Positions 50,736 to 60,137 of a DNA stretch of 64,000 nucleotides are shown here, one piece after another. The position numbers and the translations under genes are program-made. This DNA comes from an uncultured Bacilli bacterium. Its GTDB lineage: Bacteria > Bacillota_I > Bacilli_A > RF39 > UBA660. Location of the stretch: assembly GCA_934130045.1 (NCBI GenBank), contig CAKOXI010000004.1, forward strand, positions 1 through 64,000, read 5' to 3'. Every line of letters begins with the position of its first letter. Within the stretch, counting starts at the first letter, position 1. The notes beneath the pieces are model-generated. The model saw only the letters and a program-made list of their open reading frames with translations, had not been told where the DNA came from and made no database searches.

Positions 50736-51847
50736 ACGTAATATTCATAATATTCTTCAAAGGTTAAATTCTCATTTTTTATTATTGTGGCTGCATTTGT
50801 ACCAACATATCTGTAATGCCATGGTTCATACATATAACCAGTTATTGTTTCTCTATCTTTAGGGTATCTTAATATAAATCCATATTTATAAGCATTTTTT
50901 TGCATCCAATCAAAACTTTTAGAATTTTCAAATGTACTTAATTCTAAATATGCTTGCTCAGTTATATCAATTGCTAGTCCTGTTTGATGTTCAGAGTGTC
51001 CTGCTCTAGCAGAATATTTTTCAACATTTTCAAATGTGTCTATAGAATTGTAATAATTATATAATCTATTTTGATGTTCATAGCTTCTATATGGAGATGA
51101 GATAAATATTGAAATATTTTCTTTATTTGCGTCATCATACATTTTTTTAAATGCACTATATGCTTCAGAATTAATTAAATATTTATATCCATGAATTGGT
51201 TCTATTTCTACCAAATCATCTGGAATATATGTATCTGGTAATTTATTTTGTTTATTTACTAACACTAAAATTCCTTTTGATAAATCAGCCATTTTATAAT
51301 TATCATAGCTATTATTTTTATCAAAATTAGTTGTATTTTGATATTCACTATTTATTATGTCTATAACCTCATTAGGTGTAATTTGTTTATTTTTTATGTA
51401 ATAATTTATATATTTATCGATGTTATTTTCATTATATTTTTTATTATTGGTTAATTCTATTAAAAAGTTTTCAATTTCTATTCCATATTTATTTATATAA
51501 TTTTCAAGTTTTTTATTAACTATATCTATTACATTATTGTAATTATTGGAACTATATGTACTGATATAATTTATATAATTATTAATATTATTTATATCAA
51601 AATTTTTAAGTTTATATAAATTTTTTAATTCTTTTATATCACAGTCAATAGAATTGTCGTTACAAAAATTTACATATTCTATTGTTTCATTAATATTTTT
51701 AATTTCATTATAATATTTTTGATAATCTATATAGTATTCTTCTTTATAATTATCAGAATCTTTAAATATATTTATATTTTTACTATTTTCATTTTTACAA
51801 CCAGTAATTATAAAAAGTAAGAATAAAATTGTTATAGTTTTTTTCAT
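50729..51847 (-). CDS. D-alanyl-D-alanine carboxypeptidase, VanY/M15B lipoprotein
   Basis: A 372-residue lipoprotein (lipobox IITGC, Cys about residue 17). A long Asn/Lys/Tyr-rich helical region (20-190) precedes the M15B domain: SAYSAFKKMYDDA, SSPYRSYEHQNRLYNYY, HSEHQTGLAIDI with zinc His and Asp, and EPWHYRYVG with the catalytic Glu and zinc His. It trims the terminal D-Ala from wall peptides. The metallophosphoesterase gene is 8 bases upstream in the same direction, so they form one unit. Confidence 0.93.
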   Translation of the reverse strand: MKKTITILFLLFIITGCKNENSKNINIFKDSDNYKEEYYIDYQKYYNEIKNINETIEYVNFCNDNSIDCDIKELKNLYKLKNFDINNINNYINYISTYSSNNYNNVIDIVNKKLENYINKYGIEIENFLIELTNNKKYNENNIDKYINYYIKNKQITPNEVIDIINSEYQNTTNFDKNNSYDNYKMADLSKGILVLVNKQNKLPDTYIPDDLVEIEPIHGYKYLINSEAYSAFKKMYDDANKENISIFISSPYRSYEHQNRLYNYYNSIDTFENVEKYSARAGHSEHQTGLAIDITEQAYLELSTFENSKSFDWMQKNAYKYGFILRYPKDRETITGYMYEPWHYRYVGTNAATIIKNENLTFEEYYEYYVK

Positions 51848-51855
51848 ATTATCAC

Positions 51856-52749
51856 CTAGTTATCTGATAACCTATATAAGTTAATGGAAGGTTTATTGAA
51901 TAATCTTAATTTTATATCTGATGTTCCAATTCCACTTGAAATAAAAAATTGGGTATTTTCTAATTTATAATATTCTTTATAATATTTTTTAGCACCATCT
52001 GGTGTTATTATAGCGCCAATAATAGGTAATCTTATTTGCCCATTATGAGAATGACCTGCTAAAATTAAATCATATTTACTATAATCAAAATCTAAAATTT
52101 TATCAGGTTTATGTAATAGTAATATTTTATATATAATATTTTGCTTATTATTTTCTTCAGTTATGTTTTCTAGGGCATCATTATTGGAAATATAATTATT
52201 GATTTTTTCAAAACTATCACTTATATCATCTTCAGTATTAATACCAGCAATGAGTATACTATTGTTATTATTTGAGTTGTATATTATATCATAATCATTG
52301 TTTAAATTTATGAAATTTGCTTCTTTAATTATCGCATCAAAATCTTCGTCATCGCAGTTACCGCTCACTGCATATTTACCTAATTTAAATTTGATGTTTT
52401 TTAAATTATTAATTAATTCTTGTTTTTGTTCATTATCAAGTGTTTTAGAGTAAAGATCCCCAGTAAAAACAACAATATCAGGATTTATAAGATTAATTTC
52501 ATTTACAATATTTTCTAAGTCTTTGTTATTAGTTGTTTCGCCATAATGAATATCTGATAAATGTATAATTTTAAGTCCATAAAAATCGTATTTAAAATTT
52601 TCATTTACAATTTTATATTCTTTGGTTATTAAACCTTTTGTTTCAATATAACGTGCATATAAATATATAATTAATGTTATAAATAATAAGATGGTAAAAA
52701 TTTTAATAAATTTTTTTAATTTATGATGGTTATTTTTTTCATCTTTCAT
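51856..52749 (-). CDS. Metallophosphoesterase, YkuE-like
   Basis: A 297-residue protein with one N-terminal helix (about 15-33) and an external phosphoesterase domain: IIHLSDIHYGE, VFTGDLYS, YAVSGNCDDEDF, ILLLHKPDKI and ILAGHSHNGQIRLP. These are the five metal-binding blocks, but the usual GNHD/E reads GNCD, replacing the histidine thought to act in catalysis with cysteine. YkuE-like proteins have been linked to envelope lipid hydrolysis. Start ATG at 52749 follows AGGTG on the minus strand; the in-frame GTG three codons earlier is part of that RBS. Confidence 0.85.
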   Translation of the reverse strand: MKDEKNNHHKLKKFIKIFTILLFITLIIYLYARYIETKGLITKEYKIVNENFKYDFYGLKIIHLSDIHYGETTNNKDLENIVNEINLINPDIVVFTGDLYSKTLDNEQKQELINNLKNIKFKLGKYAVSGNCDDEDFDAIIKEANFINLNNDYDIIYNSNNNNSILIAGINTEDDISDSFEKINNYISNNDALENITEENNKQNIIYKILLLHKPDKILDFDYSKYDLILAGHSHNGQIRLPIIGAIITPDGAKKYYKEYYKLENTQFFISSGIGTSDIKLRLFNKPSINLYRLSDN

Positions 52750-52863
52750 TATTATCACCTATCATATTGTAACATGTATTTTATCAATAAGTAAATTATT
52801 GATTATAAAAATTGTGTAATTTTACAAATATTTTATATTAAAAAATCTACATATAAATGTAGA

Positions 52864-53769
52864 TTAAAATAGCATTACAAAGAATTGAAGTGATAGTAAG
52901 ATACCATTGTGTAATAAGTGAAATCCAGTTGAAACAAAAATATTATCTGTTTTATATAACATATAAGCAAATGCTACTCCTGGTGCTGAATAAGGAATTA
53001 TATATAAAATATCAATAATTGAATTAATGTCGTTTGTAAAAACATGCATTCCACCAAAAATTAATCCTGATAGTATTATAAATAACCATTTATTATTAAT
53101 TAAATTTCTGATACTTTGCCTAAATACTAATTCTTCTAAAATTGGTGCGAAACAAACAGCACTTATAAAAATATATAAAGGGCTAACTTGAAATTGTTCT
53201 CTAATAATTTCTTCATTATTTGGAATACCACCATTACTCATGATTGTTAATATTAAATTGCTTACGTACATTACAAATAAAGCCATAAGCCAATATTTTA
53301 GGTTATTTTTATAATATTCTTTATGATTTTTCTTTAGATCTTTTAAATCTTTTTTTAATTTTTTTGAGTTAATAAGAATTATAATACCAATAATTATTCC
53401 TTCATAACAAATAGAATATATTATTTTTATTGCTTTACTTATTTTACTTGTGTCAATATTTAATAATTGAAATGGTAATAGTTGTAATTGTGATAGTAAA
53501 AAATAAGTAATAATTGAGCTGATTCCTATTATATATTTCTTTGATTGCTCTTTTATTTCTTTATCTGTTTTTTTATTCCAAATTAAAAAATATAATAAAG
53601 ATGAGGAGAAAGCAAATACTTGATATATAATGTAATAAATTTTTAAATCAACATTTTTATTTAAATTATATAATTCAATTGGTATATTTTGCAGTGATAT
53701 TAATACTGCATATAAAATTACTGTATATATTGTTACAATGTATATTTTATAGTCGTTATTTTTTTTCAT
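52864..53769 (-). CDS. CPBP-family intramembrane metalloprotease
   Basis: A 301-residue protein with eight helices. The Abi/CPBP motifs are present: EELVFRQSIRNLI (EExxxR), FGGMHVFT and FHLLHNGILLSLQ, which hold the catalytic glutamates and histidines in the membrane. Family members process prenylated proteins or act in bacteriocin immunity and regulated proteolysis. It stands alone with its own RBS (GGAGAT). The gap 52750-52863 holds a T-rich hairpin (ATCTACAT...ATGTAGAT, about 52846-52866) as terminator. Confidence 0.88.
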   Translation of the reverse strand: MKKNNDYKIYIVTIYTVILYAVLISLQNIPIELYNLNKNVDLKIYYIIYQVFAFSSSLLYFLIWNKKTDKEIKEQSKKYIIGISSIITYFLLSQLQLLPFQLLNIDTSKISKAIKIIYSICYEGIIIGIIILINSKKLKKDLKDLKKNHKEYYKNNLKYWLMALFVMYVSNLILTIMSNGGIPNNEEIIREQFQVSPLYIFISAVCFAPILEELVFRQSIRNLINNKWLFIILSGLIFGGMHVFTNDINSIIDILYIIPYSAPGVAFAYMLYKTDNIFVSTGFHLLHNGILLSLQFFVMLF

Positions 53770-53879
53770 GTAATCATCTCCATAAATATTATAAACTAAA
53801 AATTTAAAATATAAAAGTCATTTAAAAATAAAATAAAAAATAAATTTTGGTTAATAATATGATTGAAAGGGGAATTAAT

Positions 53880-54308
53880 ATGAATGAAGATATTAATGCA
53901 TTAGATGAAATAAATAAAGGATGTTCCATGGGAGTAGATGCGATTAACTATATTTTAGATAAAGTAGAAGATAGTAAATTTAGCGATTTTTTGAAAAAGC
54001 AATCAGAAGAATATAATAAAATTTCTAATAGAATCGAAAAAATTTATAATAATTATAATGAGGGAGAACCTCATGAAACAAGTGTTATTAATAAAGTTAT
54101 GACATGGTATGGTGTTAATATGAAAACATTAACTGATCATAGTAATTCTAAAATTGCCGAGTTATTGTTACAAGGAACTAATATGGGAATAATAGAAGGT
54201 AGAAAAATTTTAAATAATAAAAAATTAAATGAAGAAGTTAGTAGTATTATTAATGAATATGTTAATATGCAAGAAAAATGTGTTGAAACATTAAAAGAAT
54301 ATTTATAA
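53880..54308 (+). CDS. Helical-bundle protein, unknown function
   Basis: A 142-residue all-helical protein (MNEDINALDEINKGCSMGVDAINYILDKVEDSKFSDFLKKQSEEYNKISNRI...). KVMTWYGVNMKTLTDHSNSKIAELLLQGTNMGIIEGRKIL is a stretch I have seen conserved in Firmicutes proteins of ferritin-like or four-helix type, usually without assigned function. RBS AAAGGGG. It precedes the rimP-nusA operon but has a separate promoter boundary. Confidence 0.65.
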   Translation: MNEDINALDEINKGCSMGVDAINYILDKVEDSKFSDFLKKQSEEYNKISNRIEKIYNNYNEGEPHETSVINKVMTWYGVNMKTLTDHSNSKIAELLLQGTNMGIIEGRKILNNKKLNEEVSSIINEYVNMQEKCVETLKEYL

Positions 54309-54352
54309 TGTAATATATTTATATACAAAAATCAGTAAAATGAAAAAAAGTG

Positions 54353-54382
54353 TTGATTAAATATATATTATTGTGTTATAAT
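54353..54382 (+). promoter_or_regulatory. Promoter of the rimP-nusA-infB operon
   Basis: TTGATT (54353-54358), 18 bases, extended -10 TGTTATAAT (54374-54382). Confidence 0.75.
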
Positions 54383-54398
54383 TTTTTTAGCAGAAAGG

Positions 54399-54424
54399 AA
54401 GAGTGGGAATTGCCCACTCTTTCA
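54399..54424 (+). promoter_or_regulatory. rimP leader hairpin
   Basis: AAGAGTGGG (54399-54407), AATTG, CCCACTCTT (54413-54421): a GC-rich 9-bp stem in the short 5' leader, 22 bases before rimP. A similar GTGGG hairpin is common before rimP in low-GC Gram-positives. Few T follow, so it may be a protein- or NusA-responsive attenuator rather than a full terminator. Confidence 0.65.
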
Positions 54425-54443
54425 TTTGATTAATGGAGGATGT

Positions 54444-54698
54444 ATGAATATAGAAGAAAAAGTACGTGAAATATTAGAAAAAGTAATAACTGATAATGGA
54501 TATATATTATCAAATGTTATATATGAGAGTGAAAATGGTACAAATTTTTTAAGACTAATTATTGATAAAGAGGATATAATTACAGTAGATGATTGTGTTG
54601 TTGTTAGTAATTTGGTTAATCCGATTTTAGATAAATTTGATCCAATAAGTGATAAGTATATTTTGGATGTTTGTTCAAAAGAGAAAGGTTGTGAATAA
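54444..54698 (+). CDS. rimP: Ribosome maturation factor RimP, short form
   Basis: An 84-residue protein: VREILEKVITDNGYILSNVIYESENGTNFLRLIIDKEDIITVDDCVVVSNLVNPILDKFDPISDKYILDVCSKE. This is the RimP N-terminal alpha/beta domain; the usual C-terminal SH3-like domain (another 65-70 residues, after the SPG(L)(D)RPL motif) is missing, and the stop follows directly. It still sits in the standard place before nusA (next start 1 base after the stop), so it is probably a lineage-specific reduced form rather than an accident. ATG at 54444 after GGAGGA. Confidence 0.85.
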   Translation: MNIEEKVREILEKVITDNGYILSNVIYESENGTNFLRLIIDKEDIITVDDCVVVSNLVNPILDKFDPISDKYILDVCSKEKGCE

Positions 54699-54699
54699 G

Positions 54700-55881
54700 A
54701 TGGATACAAAAGAATTTAAAAAAGCTGTTGATTTATTAGCTAAAGAAAAAGGAATTTCAGAAGATGTTATTTATGATGCGATGGAGTTAGCGCTTACTTC
54801 TGCTTATAAGAAAAATTATCATTCATTATCAAATGTACGTGTTGATATTGATAGAACAACAGGGGAGATACATGTGTATTCTTATAAAACCGTTGTTTTA
54901 GTTAATGATGATGATGAGGTAATTAGCTTACCTACAGAAGAAAAAGAAGAAAAATCTGAAAGCGTTGACAAAGTAGAAACTGAAGAATCTGAAGACGATG
55001 AAGATGAAAAGGAAATTATTTATTTTGATGAAAGAATTCATTTAAAACCAGAAGAAGCTGAAAAAATTGTTCCTGGTATTAAAGTTGGTGAAACTATTGA
55101 ACAAGAGGTTACTCCAAAAGATTTTGGTCGTGTTGCAGCAGCAACTGCTAAACAAGTTGTTATTCAAAAAATTCGTGAAGCAGAAAGAAATACAATAATT
55201 GATGAATTTAGTGATAAACAAGATGAACTTGCAGTTGGATTAGTAGAAATGGAAGATGCTCGTAATTATTATATTAACCTTGGTAGAACTCAAGGAATAT
55301 TACCAAAAACTGAAATTATTCCTGGAGAGGTAATAAAAATGGGTTCAACAATTAAGGTTTATATATCTAAAGTTGAAACTAGTGGTAAGGGACCATTGAT
55401 TTTACTTTCAAGAAGTCATTATGGCTTTGTAAAGAGATTATTTGAATTAGAGATTCCTGAAATTAATGAAGGTATTATATTGGTTTATAGTGTTGCACGT
55501 GAAGCAGGTAATAGAACTAAAGTAGCTGTATATTCTGAAAATTCAAATGTTGATGCGGTTGGATCTTGTATAGGTGAAAGAGGAGTAAGAATTAACAAAA
55601 TAATTGAAGAATTAAATGGCGAAAAAATTGATATAGTAGAATATAATAGTGATGCGAAAACATTTATTGAAAATGCTTTAAGCCCTGCTAAAAATTTAAC
55701 TATTCTTGTTACTGATGATAAAAAAAGAGAGGCAATGGTTGTAGTTGATAAAGAAAATTTATCATTAGCTATTGGTAAAAAGGGTCTTAATGTTCGTTTA
55801 GCAGCACGTTTAACACATTACAAATTAGATGTTAAAACTTATGAACAAGCCAAAGAAGAAGGAATTAATATAGTATTTTAG
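54700..55881 (+). CDS. nusA: Transcription termination/antitermination factor NusA
   Basis: A 393-residue NusA: N-terminal RNA polymerase-binding domain (1-170), S1 domain (about 175-240: IIDEFSDKQDELAVGLVEMEDARNYYINLGRTQGILPK), and two KH domains (VGSCIGERGVRINKIIEELNGEKIDIVEY; LSLAIGKKGLNVRLAARLTHYKLDV). The N-terminal domain carries an acidic insertion of about 25 residues (EEKEEKSESVDKVETEESEDDEDE region). No extra C-terminal repeats, as usual in Gram-positives. Confidence 0.96.
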   Translation: MDTKEFKKAVDLLAKEKGISEDVIYDAMELALTSAYKKNYHSLSNVRVDIDRTTGEIHVYSYKTVVLVNDDDEVISLPTEEKEEKSESVDKVETEESEDDEDEKEIIYFDERIHLKPEEAEKIVPGIKVGETIEQEVTPKDFGRVAAATAKQVVIQKIREAERNTIIDEFSDKQDELAVGLVEMEDARNYYINLGRTQGILPKTEIIPGEVIKMGSTIKVYISKVETSGKGPLILLSRSHYGFVKRLFELEIPEINEGIILVYSVAREAGNRTKVAVYSENSNVDAVGSCIGERGVRINKIIEELNGEKIDIVEYNSDAKTFIENALSPAKNLTILVTDDKKREAMVVVDKENLSLAIGKKGLNVRLAARLTHYKLDVKTYEQAKEEGINIVF

Positions 55882-55899
55882 TTTTATTGAGGTGATTCT

Positions 55900-56160
55900 A
55901 TGAAAATGAAAAAAATACCAATGCGTAGTTGTGTTGTGAGTCATGAAAAATGTGAAAAAAAGGATTTAGTAAGAATTGTTAGAACACCGAGTGGTGAAGT
56001 AATGATAGATTTGACGGGAAAAATGAATGGAAGAGGTGCTTATTTAAAGAAGGATATTGAAATTTTTAAAAAGGCTCAAAAATCAAAAATTTTAGATAAA
56101 ATCTTAGAAGTACCTGTTCAAAATGAAATTTATGATGAATTAAATAATTTAATAAAATAA
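55900..56160 (+). CDS. ylxR: YlxR (DUF448) RNA-binding protein
   Basis: An 86-residue protein: IPMRSCVVSHEKCEKKDLVRIVRTPSGEVMIDLTGKMNGRGAYLKKDIEIFKKAQKSK matches YlxR throughout (the RxCxxxxxxxxKxxLxRxVR and GRGAYxC-like motifs, with Lys for the second Cys). It lies in the usual nusA-ylxR-infB order. The L7Ae-like ylxQ gene that often follows is absent; infB starts 16 bases on. Confidence 0.93.
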   Translation: MKMKKIPMRSCVVSHEKCEKKDLVRIVRTPSGEVMIDLTGKMNGRGAYLKKDIEIFKKAQKSKILDKILEVPVQNEIYDELNNLIK

Positions 56161-56176
56161 GAAAGAGGTGATTTAT

Positions 56177-58291
56177 ATGATGTCTGTATATGAATATGCA
56201 GAAGATATAAAAAAATCTGTTGATGAGGTATTAAAAAAATGTGATACTTTAAATATTTTAGTTAATGGTGAAAGCGATTTATTAGATGAAGATGCGATTG
56301 TAATGTTGGATAATGAGTTTTCAAATGATAATAGTATAGAAGAAGATATGGAAAAAACTACTGATATAGAAGAAATATCTAATTCTATAGATAATGTTTT
56401 TTATGATGATGCAGAACCTGTTAATGTTGTAAAAAAAATTAAGAAAAAAAATGATGTTTCAAAAAAATCTAAAAAAGATTTAGCTATTAAGAAAAAGGAA
56501 ATGTATAAAAACAAAGAAAAGTTAATGTCAAATACACCTAATACAAATGAAAATGTTGTATTGTATTATGAAAATATGACTGTTGGTGATTTAGCTAATA
56601 GTTTAAATGTTCCATCAGCTGAGTTAGTAAAAAAATTATTTATGCTAGGCACGATGGCTACTGTAAATAATGCTATTAATTATGAAACTGCTGAAGTTTT
56701 GGTTAGTGAATATAATAAGCAATTAAAAAGAGAAGAAAGTATTGATGTTACTAATTTTGAAGAATATGAAATAATTGATAATGAAGAGGATTTAGTGAAG
56801 AGAGCTCCAGTTGTTACAATTATGGGACATGTTGATCATGGCAAGACTACACTTCTTGATACTATAAGAAAAACTAATGTTGCATTAAAAGAGGCTGGCG
56901 GTATTACTCAAGCTATAAGTGCTTACCAGGTCTTATATAATGGTGAAAAAATAACTTTTATTGATACTCCAGGACATGCTGCTTTTACTGAAATGCGTGC
57001 AAGAGGTGCAGGAATTACCGATATAGTAATTATAATTGTTGCGGCTGATGATGGAGTAATGCCACAAACTAAGGAAGCTATAGATCATGCTAAGGCAGCT
57101 GGAGTTCCTATTATGGTTGCTATTAATAAAATTGATAAACCGGGTGCTAATGTTGAAAAGGTTATGACTGAATTATCCGATTATGGACTTGTTCCAGATA
57201 CTTGGGGTGGGGATACATTATATAATCAAATCTCTGCTAAAAACAATGTTGGTATTGATGAATTATTAGAAAATATTTTATTAATTGCTGATATGCAAAA
57301 TTACAAGGCTAATCCTAAAAGATATGCAGTTGGTACTGTAATTGAATCTCGTTTGGATAAACAAGTTGGTCCAGTTGTTACTTTATTAGTTCAAAATGGA
57401 ACTTTAAGACTTGGTGATCCGATTGTTGTTGGATGTTCTTTTGGAAAAGTTAGAACTTTAAGAAATGATATAGGTGAGGAAATAATAGAAGCAGTTCCTT
57501 CTACTCCAATTGAAATAACAGGATTAAATGAAACTCCTTCAGCAGGTGATAAATTTATGTCATTTGAAACTGAAAAACAGGCAAGGAGTATTGGTGAAAA
57601 AAGAGCTATTCAAGCAAAATTAAATCATAATAAAAAATCAGAAACAGTTACACTTGAAGATTTATTTTCAAAAATTCAAGAAGGAACTAAAGAAATAAAT
57701 GTAATTATTAAGGCCGATGTTAATGGAAGTAGTGAAGCTGTAAAAAATGCTTTAGAAAAACTTAATGTTGAAGGTGTACATGTAAATGTTATTCGTAGTA
57801 GTGTAGGGGCTATTACAGAAAGTGATATTGTTTTAGCTAAAGCATCTAGCGCAATAATTATTGGTTTTAATGTAAGACCGAATAATAAATTAAAAGAGTA
57901 TGCTAAGGATAATAATGTTGAAATTAGACTTTACAATATAATTTATAAAGTGGTTGAAGAAATGGAAGCTGCAATGAGAGGTATGCTTGATCCAGTATTT
58001 GAAGAAAAAATTCTTGGAAGTGCAGAAATTAGAAAGATTTTTAAATTTTCTCGTGTCGGTTCTATTGCAGGATCTTATGTACTTGACGGTGTTATAAAAA
58101 GTAATGCTAAAGCCAGAATTATTAGAGATAGTGTAGTAATATATGATGGTAATATTAATTCTTTACAAAGAGAAAAAGATGCTGTTAAAGAGGTAAAAAA
58201 AGGTTTAGAATGTGGAATTACAATAGAAAATTATACTGATTTAAAAGAAAATGATATTATTGAAGCTTATGAAATAGTTGAAAAAAAATAA
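56177..58291 (+). CDS. infB: Translation initiation factor IF-2
   Basis: A 704-residue IF-2. After a variable, charged N-terminus (1-130) come the IF2_N domain ([31 protein letters not shown]), the G domain with [34 protein letters not shown] and ISAKNNVG, then domains II, III and the tRNA-binding IV ([29 protein letters not shown]). ATG at 56177 after AGAGGTG; another ATG follows at 56180. rbfA, usually next, is not found; the following gene is a lipoprotein with its own RBS. Confidence 0.97.
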   Translation: MMSVYEYAEDIKKSVDEVLKKCDTLNILVNGESDLLDEDAIVMLDNEFSNDNSIEEDMEKTTDIEEISNSIDNVFYDDAEPVNVVKKIKKKNDVSKKSKKDLAIKKKEMYKNKEKLMSNTPNTNENVVLYYENMTVGDLANSLNVPSAELVKKLFMLGTMATVNNAINYETAEVLVSEYNKQLKREESIDVTNFEEYEIIDNEEDLVKRAPVVTIMGHVDHGKTTLLDTIRKTNVALKEAGGITQAISAYQVLYNGEKITFIDTPGHAAFTEMRARGAGITDIVIIIVAADDGVMPQTKEAIDHAKAAGVPIMVAINKIDKPGANVEKVMTELSDYGLVPDTWGGDTLYNQISAKNNVGIDELLENILLIADMQNYKANPKRYAVGTVIESRLDKQVGPVVTLLVQNGTLRLGDPIVVGCSFGKVRTLRNDIGEEIIEAVPSTPIEITGLNETPSAGDKFMSFETEKQARSIGEKRAIQAKLNHNKKSETVTLEDLFSKIQEGTKEINVIIKADVNGSSEAVKNALEKLNVEGVHVNVIRSSVGAITESDIVLAKASSAIIIGFNVRPNNKLKEYAKDNNVEIRLYNIIYKVVEEMEAAMRGMLDPVFEEKILGSAEIRKIFKFSRVGSIAGSYVLDGVIKSNAKARIIRDSVVIYDGNINSLQREKDAVKEVKKGLECGITIENYTDLKENDIIEAYEIVEKK

Positions 58292-58341
58292 TTGTTAATT
58301 TATGAAATATATGTTATAGTTATAGTAGCTAGGAGGAAGAT

Positions 58342-58761
58342 ATGAAAAAGGGATTTATTATTACTTTGATGTTTAGTATATTGTTTTTTTCAGGATGTTC
58401 ATGTTCACTAAAAAATAATGTTAAAGATGATACAACTGATGACAATATTATTAAAATAACTAATGATGAAGTAGTTGGTGAACAAAATATTGAGGGAATT
58501 GTTTTAAAAAATGAAACATTTCAAGTTCAAGATGGTATAACTACGATTGTAACTAAGGTAACTAATACTACTGATAGTGATTTTATGTTAAAAAATTATC
58601 AAATGTTAATTGCTGATGAAAATGGTCAATTTACTATTTTAGATAGTGAGGTAAATGAAAATATATTACCTAATGAGGAAAAATATTATACAACAACAAT
58701 GGAAATTGATTTATCTTCATCTAGTAAAGTTAATTACTCAATTAACGTTGTTAATGAGTAA
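58342..58761 (+). CDS. Lipoprotein with FxLYD/DUF4352-like domain
   Basis: A 139-residue lipoprotein: lipobox FFSGCS (Cys about residue 19), then a polar linker and a single beta-sandwich (IVLKNETFQVQDGITTIVTKVTNTTDSDFMLKNYQMLIADENGQFTILDSEVNENILPNEEKYYTTTMEIDLSSSSKVNYSI). The LxNxxFxxxxxxTxxxxxVTNxT pattern and the late LxPxExxxxTxxxxIDL fit small FxLYD-type domains. Function unknown. RBS AGGAGG; terminator at 58767-58793. Confidence 0.75.
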   Translation: MKKGFIITLMFSILFFSGCSCSLKNNVKDDTTDDNIIKITNDEVVGEQNIEGIVLKNETFQVQDGITTIVTKVTNTTDSDFMLKNYQMLIADENGQFTILDSEVNENILPNEEKYYTTTMEIDLSSSSKVNYSINVVNE

Positions 58762-58766
58762 ATTAA

Positions 58767-58793
58767 AAAAAAGCTAATTTTAGCTTTTTTTTA
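58767..58793 (+). terminator. Rho-independent terminator
   Basis: AAAAAAGCTA / TAGCTTTTTT stem between 58767 and 58790, T run; after the lipoprotein gene. Confidence 0.85.
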
Positions 58794-58835
58794 TATTATT
58801 TTATGTTAAAATATATTTAGATTGAGGTGGTTTTA

Positions 58836-60122
58836 ATGAAATCTATTTTATTACCAGCTGATACATTTATTGTAGTAAACAAAACAATTTTAACGGAATT
58901 TGATAGACGAATACTAATAAATTTGTATCAACCCATTATAGGCGCAAATTCTATTAGTTTATATTTATCATTATGGGCATTTTTAGATAAAAATGAGTTA
59001 TTTTCATTAGAATTAAATCACCATCAATTAATGACTATGACACAATTTAGTTTGGATGATATAATTGCCTCAAGAGAAAAATTAGAAGGAATAGGGCTAA
59101 TTAAAACTTATTATAAAAAAGATAATATTAATAATTATGTTTATGAATTATATTCTCCTTTAACACCTTATGAATTTTTTAACAATCCTATACTTAGTAC
59201 AACTTTATTAAGTAATATTGGTAAACAATGGTATGATAATTTGATTTCAATTTATAAAATACCCTCTTATAATATAAGTGAATATGAAAATATTTCATTA
59301 TCTTTTAATGAAGTATATTCTAAGAGTGTTAGTGATAGTGAAAAAATAATAGATGATATGATTGGAACAAATAGATTAAAAATAAAATTGGATAATACTT
59401 CAAATATTAATGAAATTTTATCATTGATTCCTGAGGATATTTTACCAGTTAGAAAAATAACTAAGGAGGTAAAAGACAATATTTTAAAATTTAAATATAT
59501 ATATAATTTTACTAATGAACAAATGCAAGAAGTTATTATTAATTCAATAGATGAAACTAAAAAAATTAATATGGGTTTATTAAAAAATAATTGTGAAAAT
59601 TTTTACAAATTTGAAAATGGTGGAAAACTTCCTACATTAATATATAAGAATCAACCCGAATATTTAAGAAAAAATATAACTGATACTTCTTTAAAATCTA
59701 AGTTAATATACCAATTTGAAAATATTTCTCCTTATGAATATTTAACAAATAAAAACGGAGGAATAAAACCTTTATCATCTGATTTAAAAATAGTTTCATA
59801 TTTATTGGTTGATTTAAAGATGATGCCTGGGGTTGTTAATGTTTTACTCGATTATGTACTTAAAATAAATAATAATAAATTAAATAAAAATTTTATTGAA
59901 TCTATTGCTAGTCAATGGATAAAGAATAATATTAAAACAGTTGAGGATGCTATGAAAATTGCTGAGAAAGAGTATAAAAGTAGAAAAAAAATTGATGAGG
60001 TTAGGGGTGTAAGTGTAAAAGAAAGTATTAAACCACAATGGTTGGATAAAGATATAAATTCAACTCCAGCTACTGTTGATGAGCAAAAAATGATTGAGGA
60101 ATTATTGAGTGAATTTAAATAA
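58836..60122 (+). CDS. dnaB: Replication initiation protein DnaB (DnaD/DnaB2 family)
   Basis: A 428-residue primosomal protein of the Gram-positive DnaB/DnaD family (not the helicase). N-terminal winged helix: LLPADTFIVVNKTILTEFDRRILINLYQPIIGANSISLYLSLW...; C-terminal DnaB_2 domain: IVSYLLVDLKMMPGVVNVLLDYVLKINNNKLNKNFIESIASQWIKNNIKTVEDAMKIA (with the YxxxxxxxxIxxWxxxxIxT-like motif). With DnaI it loads the replicative helicase at the origin. ATG at 58836 after GAGGTGG. DnaI follows after 15 bases. Confidence 0.93.
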   Translation: MKSILLPADTFIVVNKTILTEFDRRILINLYQPIIGANSISLYLSLWAFLDKNELFSLELNHHQLMTMTQFSLDDIIASREKLEGIGLIKTYYKKDNINNYVYELYSPLTPYEFFNNPILSTTLLSNIGKQWYDNLISIYKIPSYNISEYENISLSFNEVYSKSVSDSEKIIDDMIGTNRLKIKLDNTSNINEILSLIPEDILPVRKITKEVKDNILKFKYIYNFTNEQMQEVIINSIDETKKINMGLLKNNCENFYKFENGGKLPTLIYKNQPEYLRKNITDTSLKSKLIYQFENISPYEYLTNKNGGIKPLSSDLKIVSYLLVDLKMMPGVVNVLLDYVLKINNNKLNKNFIESIASQWIKNNIKTVEDAMKIAEKEYKSRKKIDEVRGVSVKESIKPQWLDKDINSTPATVDEQKMIEELLSEFK

Positions 60123-60137
60123 AGGAGAGTATTATAT

